Made by a program: the position numbers and the translations under genes | In this document: piece after piece, positions 6,123 to 9,449 of the stretch | Layout of the letters: each line of letters begins with the position of its first letter | Numbering within the stretch: the first letter of the stretch is position 1 | The notes under the pieces: model-generated | Seen by the model: only the letters and a program-made list of their open reading frames with translations | Database searches by the model: none | What the model was told of the DNA's origin: nothing | From: Lachnospiraceae bacterium | GTDB taxonomy: Bacteria > Bacillota > Clostridia > Lachnospirales > Lachnospiraceae | Direction of reading: 5' to 3' | Assembly (NCBI GenBank): GCA_900771955.1 | Contig: CAAGPW010000129.1 | Coordinates: 1 to 9,449 of the forward strand | Length of the DNA: 9,449 nucleotides

Positions 6123-7307
6123 ATGAAAAATTTCAGCAATTACACCGATTTTGATACAAAGGAAAATCTGGCATTTGATTCCAGGGTCGTGCATGGCGCA
6201 CTTGGAACCGAGCCGCTCACAGGTGCGGTCAGCATGCCGATCTTCCAGGCGGCGACTTTCCGTCATCCGGAGTTTGGACAGTCCACCGGATTTGCATACA
6301 GCAGACTGGAAAATCCGACCAGATTAGAGCTTGAACGGACGATGGCAATTTTGGAGGGTGGTATCCGCGGATTTGCATTTTCCAGTGGACAGGCTGCCAA
6401 TATGGCGGTGTTTTCACTGCTTGAGCCGGGCGATCACATCATCCTTTCGGATGACATTTACGGCGGAACCTTCCGTATCATCAGCGATGTTTTTGGAAAG
6501 TATGGCATCGGGCATACGTATGTGGATATGTCTGATCTGGATGCGGTACAGGCGGCAATTCAGAAGAATACAAAAATGTTTTTTATTGAGACACCGACCA
6601 ATCCGATGATGAAGGTGGCTGATATTCACGCGGTTTCCGAGATCGCAAAGGGTATCGGCGCACTTACGGTTGTGGACAATACATTCCTCACGCCGTATTT
6701 TCAGAAACCGCTTGCGCTTGGCGCGGACATTGTAACACACAGTTCTACCAAATATCTGGGCGGACACAATGATACGATTTCCGGTATCGTGGTCGTAAAG
6801 GACAATGAGGAGATTGCGGAAAAGGTCAATATCCACATCAAATCCCACGGAAGCCAGCTTGCTCCGATGGATTCCTGGCTTGTGCTGCGTGGAATCAAGA
6901 CACTTGCGGTCCGTATGGACAAGCACAATGCAAATGCGAAGAAGGTGGCACACTGGCTGCGCGAACAGAAAAAAGTGGAAAAGGTTTACTATGTCGGATT
7001 TGAAGATCACAAGGATTATGATGTGACCTTAAAGCAGACGACAGGATTTGGCGGAATGATCTCCTTTACCGTGGACAGCGAGGAAACGGTTATGAAGATA
7101 TTGAAAAATGTGGATATGATCATGTTTGCGGAAAGCCTTGGCGGAACAGAGACACTGATCACTTATCCGACAACACAGACGCATGAGGATACCCCGGAGG
7201 ATGTTAAGGAGAAGCTTGGCATCACACGCAGTTTCCTTCGCATGTCGGTTGGAATCGAGAATCCGGATGACATCATTGCCGATCTGGATCGCGCGATGAA
7301 TGGTTAA
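6123..7307 (+). CDS. PLP-dependent trans-sulfuration enzyme (cystathionine gamma-synthase / beta-lyase type)
   Basis: A 394-residue cytosolic enzyme of the Cys/Met metabolism PLP family (PF01053), full length. The Schiff-base lysine is K210 in THSSTKYLGGH. Other family residues are Y59 and R61 (AYSRLENPT) from the neighbouring subunit, S87-S88-G89-Q90 for phosphate binding, Y113 (DIYGGTF), D185 (VVDNTF), and R373 near the C-terminus for the substrate carboxylate. The loop SLGGTETLITYPTTQTHED (338-356) and the Gly at 115, where methionine gamma-lyases carry a Cys, favour cystathionine gamma-synthase or cystathionine beta-lyase over methionine gamma-lyase. I cannot separate these activities by eye, so no gene symbol is given. 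AGGCGG (6107-6112) lies 10 nt before the ATG. A divergent AraC regulator and operator upstream suggest regulated expression. Alternatives are an O-acetylhomoserine- or O-succinylhomoserine-using enzyme. Confidence 0.92.
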   Translation: MKNFSNYTDFDTKENLAFDSRVVHGALGTEPLTGAVSMPIFQAATFRHPEFGQSTGFAYSRLENPTRLELERTMAILEGGIRGFAFSSGQAANMAVFSLLEPGDHIILSDDIYGGTFRIISDVFGKYGIGHTYVDMSDLDAVQAAIQKNTKMFFIETPTNPMMKVADIHAVSEIAKGIGALTVVDNTFLTPYFQKPLALGADIVTHSSTKYLGGHNDTISGIVVVKDNEEIAEKVNIHIKSHGSQLAPMDSWLVLRGIKTLAVRMDKHNANAKKVAHWLREQKKVEKVYYVGFEDHKDYDVTLKQTTGFGGMISFTVDSEETVMKILKNVDMIMFAESLGGTETLITYPTTQTHEDTPEDVKEKLGITRSFLRMSVGIENPDDIIADLDRAMNG

Positions 7308-7329
7308 AAATAAAAATAAATTTCAGATG

Positions 7330-7371
7330 CACGGGCGGATGGCAAAAAGCTGCTGCCCGTGTTCACGTTTT
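7330..7371 (+). terminator. probable weak terminator after the trans-sulfuration gene
   Basis: CACGGGC (7330-7336) pairs with GCCCGTG (7355-7361), followed by a broken T-rich stretch (TTCACGTTTTGTC). The stem is GC-rich but the T-run is interrupted, so some readthrough into dapF is plausible. I found no convincing promoter between here and dapF. Confidence 0.5.
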
Positions 7372-7372
7372 G

Positions 7373-7405
7373 TCTGCTTTCCGAAAAAAAGGAAAATGCG
7401 GCAGA
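7373..7405 (+). other. hairpin in the dapF leader
   Basis: TCTGC-TTTCC (7373-7382) pairs with GGAAA (7391-7395) and GCAGA (7401-7405), leaving a one-sided ATGCG bulge and an A-rich loop. It is followed by A-rich DNA, not T-rich DNA, so it does not look like a terminator in the plus direction. It ends about 10 nt before the dapF ribosome binding site and may affect translation or transcript stability. The function is unknown. Confidence 0.35.
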
Positions 7406-7429
7406 AAAATTGAAAAAGGAGAAAAAGAA

Positions 7430-8284
7430 ATGAAATTTACAAAGATGCAGGCATTTGGCAATGATTATGTATATATTGATGCAATCCACCAGAAACTCAC
7501 CAATCTGCCGGAACTGGCGAGATTTGTAAGCAACCGCCACTTTGCGGTCGGTTCGGACGGAATGGTACTGATCTGCCCCTCGGATAAGGGAGATTTCCGG
7601 ATGCGTATGTTCAATCCGGACGGAAGTGAAGGTGAGATGTGCGGCAACGCACTGCGCAGTGTCGGTAAATATGTTTATGACCACAGACTGACGGATAAGA
7701 CTGATCTGGTCATCGAAACGCTCGGTGGAATGCAGCATCTGAACCTGTTTGTGACAGACGGACTGGTTTCCAATATCCGCGCGGACATCGGCGAGCCCCG
7801 CCTGGATACCAAAATCATCCCGGTGTGTACCGATCTGCCGCAGTTTGTGGATCAGCCGGTTCAGGTACTGGACCGTACCTTTAACATTACGGCGGTGTCC
7901 TGGGGCAATCCGCACTGTGCCATGTTTGTGGAGAGTGTTGCAGACCTGGATGTGGAGAAATACGGAAAAGAGATAGAACACATGACAAAGCTGTTTCCAA
8001 ATAAGACGAATGTGACATTTGTTGAATTTGTAAAACGCGATTACTTAAAACAGCGTGAATGGGAGCGCGGCACAGGGGAAACCATCGGCTGCGGAACCGG
8101 CTGCTGTACCGCGGTGGTGACAGGGGTTCTGACCGGGCGCTGCGACAGAGATGTTACGGTGGAGCAGGTGGGCGGACCGCTGCATATTGAATGGGACGAA
8201 AAAACAAATCATATGTTCATGACAGGGCCGTCGCATACCGTATTTGAGTCCGAGATCGATGCATCACAGATTTTGAACCGATAA
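7430..8284 (+). CDS. dapF: diaminopimelate epimerase
   Basis: A 284-residue, PLP-independent racemase that converts LL-diaminopimelate to meso-diaminopimelate, the last intermediate before lysine and the cross-linking residue of DAP-type peptidoglycan. The two catalytic cysteines are visible: C71 in EMCGNALR and C221 in GCGTGC. Substrate-contact residues include N11 (GNDYVYID), N62 (FNPDGSEGEM), N160 (WGNPH), N194, and E212-R213 (WERGTGET). Length and two-lobed layout match the family. The start at 7430 has AAGGAG (7416-7421) at 8-nt spacing; the open frame extends 20 codons further upstream (from 7370) but there lacks a ribosome site and reads through a hairpin. The next gene begins 18 nt after the stop, so the two are an operon. 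The second motif reads CGTGCC, where many homologues have Ala after Gly, a minor variation. Confidence 0.97.
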   Translation: MKFTKMQAFGNDYVYIDAIHQKLTNLPELARFVSNRHFAVGSDGMVLICPSDKGDFRMRMFNPDGSEGEMCGNALRSVGKYVYDHRLTDKTDLVIETLGGMQHLNLFVTDGLVSNIRADIGEPRLDTKIIPVCTDLPQFVDQPVQVLDRTFNITAVSWGNPHCAMFVESVADLDVEKYGKEIEHMTKLFPNKTNVTFVEFVKRDYLKQREWERGTGETIGCGTGCCTAVVTGVLTGRCDRDVTVEQVGGPLHIEWDEKTNHMFMTGPSHTVFESEIDASQILNR

Positions 8285-8302
8285 AGAAAATGGAGGATAA
8301 AA

Positions 8303-9449
8303 ATGAAGTTAAGAGGGCTTTGTGAAAAAATAGAATACAGCTGTCTGCAGGGCAGCATGGATGTGGAGATTGCAGATATCATATACGATTCCAGAAAGCT
8401 GGAACAGGGAACGGTATTTGTCTGCATGATCGGGGCAAAAACAGACGGACACAATTATATTCCGGATGCGGTGGCGAAAAAAGCTGCTGCGATCGTGATC
8501 GAAAAAGAAGTGGATCTGTCCGGAATTCCGGCGGATATTACGGTGGTTTCCGTAAAATCCGCAAGAAAAGCACTTGCATACATGTCGGCAGCGTATTTCG
8601 GCTATCCGGCAAGGGAGATGACGACGATCGGACTGACCGGGACGAAAGGAAAGACCACAACGACCTATATGATCAAAAGCGTGCTTGAACATGCGGGTAA
8701 AAAAGTGGGGCTGATCGGCACGATCGGTTCACTTGCGGGAGACAAAAAACTGCCGTCCAAGAACACGACACCGGAATCCTATGAACTGCACCGCCTGTTT
8801 CGCGAGATGGTAAAAGAGGGATGCAGCCATGTGGTCATGGAAGTGTCTTCCCAGGGCTTAAAGCTGGATCGTACCGCAGGCATCGAATTTGACTACGGCG
8901 TATTTACAAATCTGTCTCCGGATCATATCGGACCGGCGGAGCATGCGTCTTTTGAAGAATATATGGAGTGCAAGAGCCTTCTTTTCCGCCAGTGCAGATG
9001 CGGTATTGTAAATGCGGATGATGCACATGTGGATGGCATTTTAAAAGGACATACCTGTGAGGTGAAAACATTCTCCTGCGAAAAAGACGCAGATCTTGTG
9101 GCAGAAGACATTGGATTTATACAGGAGAACGGAAAACTCGGCATGCATTTTCACACGAAGGGCTGTATGGACTGTGAGGCACGCGTGCATATTCCGGGAA
9201 GATTTTCAGTATACAATGCACTTGTGACGATGCTCGTATGCCACCTGGCAGGTATTGGAGATGAGGCTATCCTTGCGGCACTGAAGGAAGTTCAGGTCAA
9301 GGGCAGAGTGGAAATGGTGCCGGTGTCGGACAAATTCACACTGATCATTGATTATGCACACAATGAAGTCAGCACCAGAAGCGTGCTTACCACCCTGCTT
9401 GAGTATCATCCGAAGCGGCTGATCTGCGTTTACGGCGGCGGCGGAAACC
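8303..9449 (+). CDS. murE: MurE-like UDP-N-acetylmuramyl-tripeptide ligase (3' end outside window)
   Basis: The first 382 residues of a Mur ligase; the reading frame is open at the window edge, and a full enzyme would be about 480-500 residues. Proteins of this type join an amino acid, usually meso-diaminopimelate in this lineage, to UDP-MurNAc-L-Ala-D-Glu using ATP. Visible features are the UDP-site DSR (29-31), the ATP loop TGTKGKTTT (112-120), NTTPES (154-159), MEVSSQGLKLDR (179-190), H208 in NLSPDHIG, the lysine normally carbamylated (K224 in MECKSLLF), GR at 334-335 (VKGRVEM), and DYAHN at 350-354. GGAGG (8292-8296) lies 6 nt before the ATG. Coupling to dapF supports DAP as the added amino acid. 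However, NLSPDHIGPAEH and DYAHNEVS differ from textbook MurE (NLxxDHLDYHG and DYAHTPDS), so it may be a second, divergent MurE paralogue. The amino-acid-specificity motif (DNPR in DAP-adding enzymes) lies beyond the window. Confidence 0.88.
   Translation, partial: MKLRGLCEKIEYSCLQGSMDVEIADIIYDSRKLEQGTVFVCMIGAKTDGHNYIPDAVAKKAAAIVIEKEVDLSGIPADITVVSVKSARKALAYMSAAYFGYPAREMTTIGLTGTKGKTTTTYMIKSVLEHAGKKVGLIGTIGSLAGDKKLPSKNTTPESYELHRLFREMVKEGCSHVVMEVSSQGLKLDRTAGIEFDYGVFTNLSPDHIGPAEHASFEEYMECKSLLFRQCRCGIVNADDAHVDGILKGHTCEVKTFSCEKDADLVAEDIGFIQENGKLGMHFHTKGCMDCEARVHIPGRFSVYNALVTMLVCHLAGIGDEAILAALKEVQVKGRVEMVPVSDKFTLIIDYAHNEVSTRSVLTTLLEYHPKRLICVYGGGGN

Noticed and set aside
6414..7010. 198-codon minus-strand open frame inside the trans-sulfuration gene
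   Set aside because: It is antisense to a full-length conserved enzyme including its PLP lysine; shadow frame.
7304..7981. 225-codon minus-strand open frame over dapF
   Set aside because: It is antisense to dapF, including the first catalytic-cysteine motif, and extends through the intergenic hairpins; shadow frame.

Overview
The window looks like a chromosomal segment of a Firmicute of class Clostridia, most likely a Lachnospiraceae gut anaerobe. The grounds are moderate GC content, strong GGAGG-type ribosome binding sites, sigma-A-like promoters, A/T-rich intergenic DNA, and a gene set that includes a Clostridia-style divergent MurE-like ligase and an LTA-synthase-family enzyme. This placement is inference from style and gene content; no marker gene is present. 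There are seven protein-coding genes (the last cut by the window edge). No rRNA, tRNA, CRISPR array or insertion sequence was seen.

Layout. (1) 1-2803: a consensus promoter (92-119) and a hairpin-rich leader of about 180 nt precede a two-gene unit. It encodes a cytosolic radical SAM protein with extra C-terminal cysteines (322-1719) and a YbhN/LPG-synthase-TM-type polytopic membrane protein (about 1733-2749), and ends at a strong intrinsic terminator. The membrane-protein gene has no ATG/GTG/TTG start in its own frame ahead of its first membrane helix. (2) 2800-3031: a non-coding spacer with short repeats, a hairpin and a good promoter. (3) 3032-4987: an LTA-synthase-family membrane phosphotransferase with all main catalytic residues visible. 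It ends in a terminator that overlaps the 3' end of the convergent next gene. (4) 5028-6122: an AraC-family regulator on the minus strand and a divergent control region with a perfect 14-bp direct repeat at 21-bp period. (5) 6123-7307: a PLP enzyme of the trans-sulfuration (Cys/Met metabolism) family. (6) 7430-9449: dapF followed 18 nt later by a murE-like Mur ligase, an operon for meso-diaminopimelate supply and, probably, its use in peptidoglycan.

How they fit together. Much of the window concerns the cell envelope: the LTA-synthase-type enzyme, DapF and the Mur ligase, and possibly the radical SAM/membrane protein pair, whose reaction is unknown. The AraC regulator with the trans-sulfuration enzyme forms a self-contained divergent regulatory module. 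The observations most worth following are the radical SAM-YbhN pair as a possible uncharacterised lipid or envelope modification system, its structured leader RNA, the abnormal start of the membrane protein gene, and the AraC operator layout.
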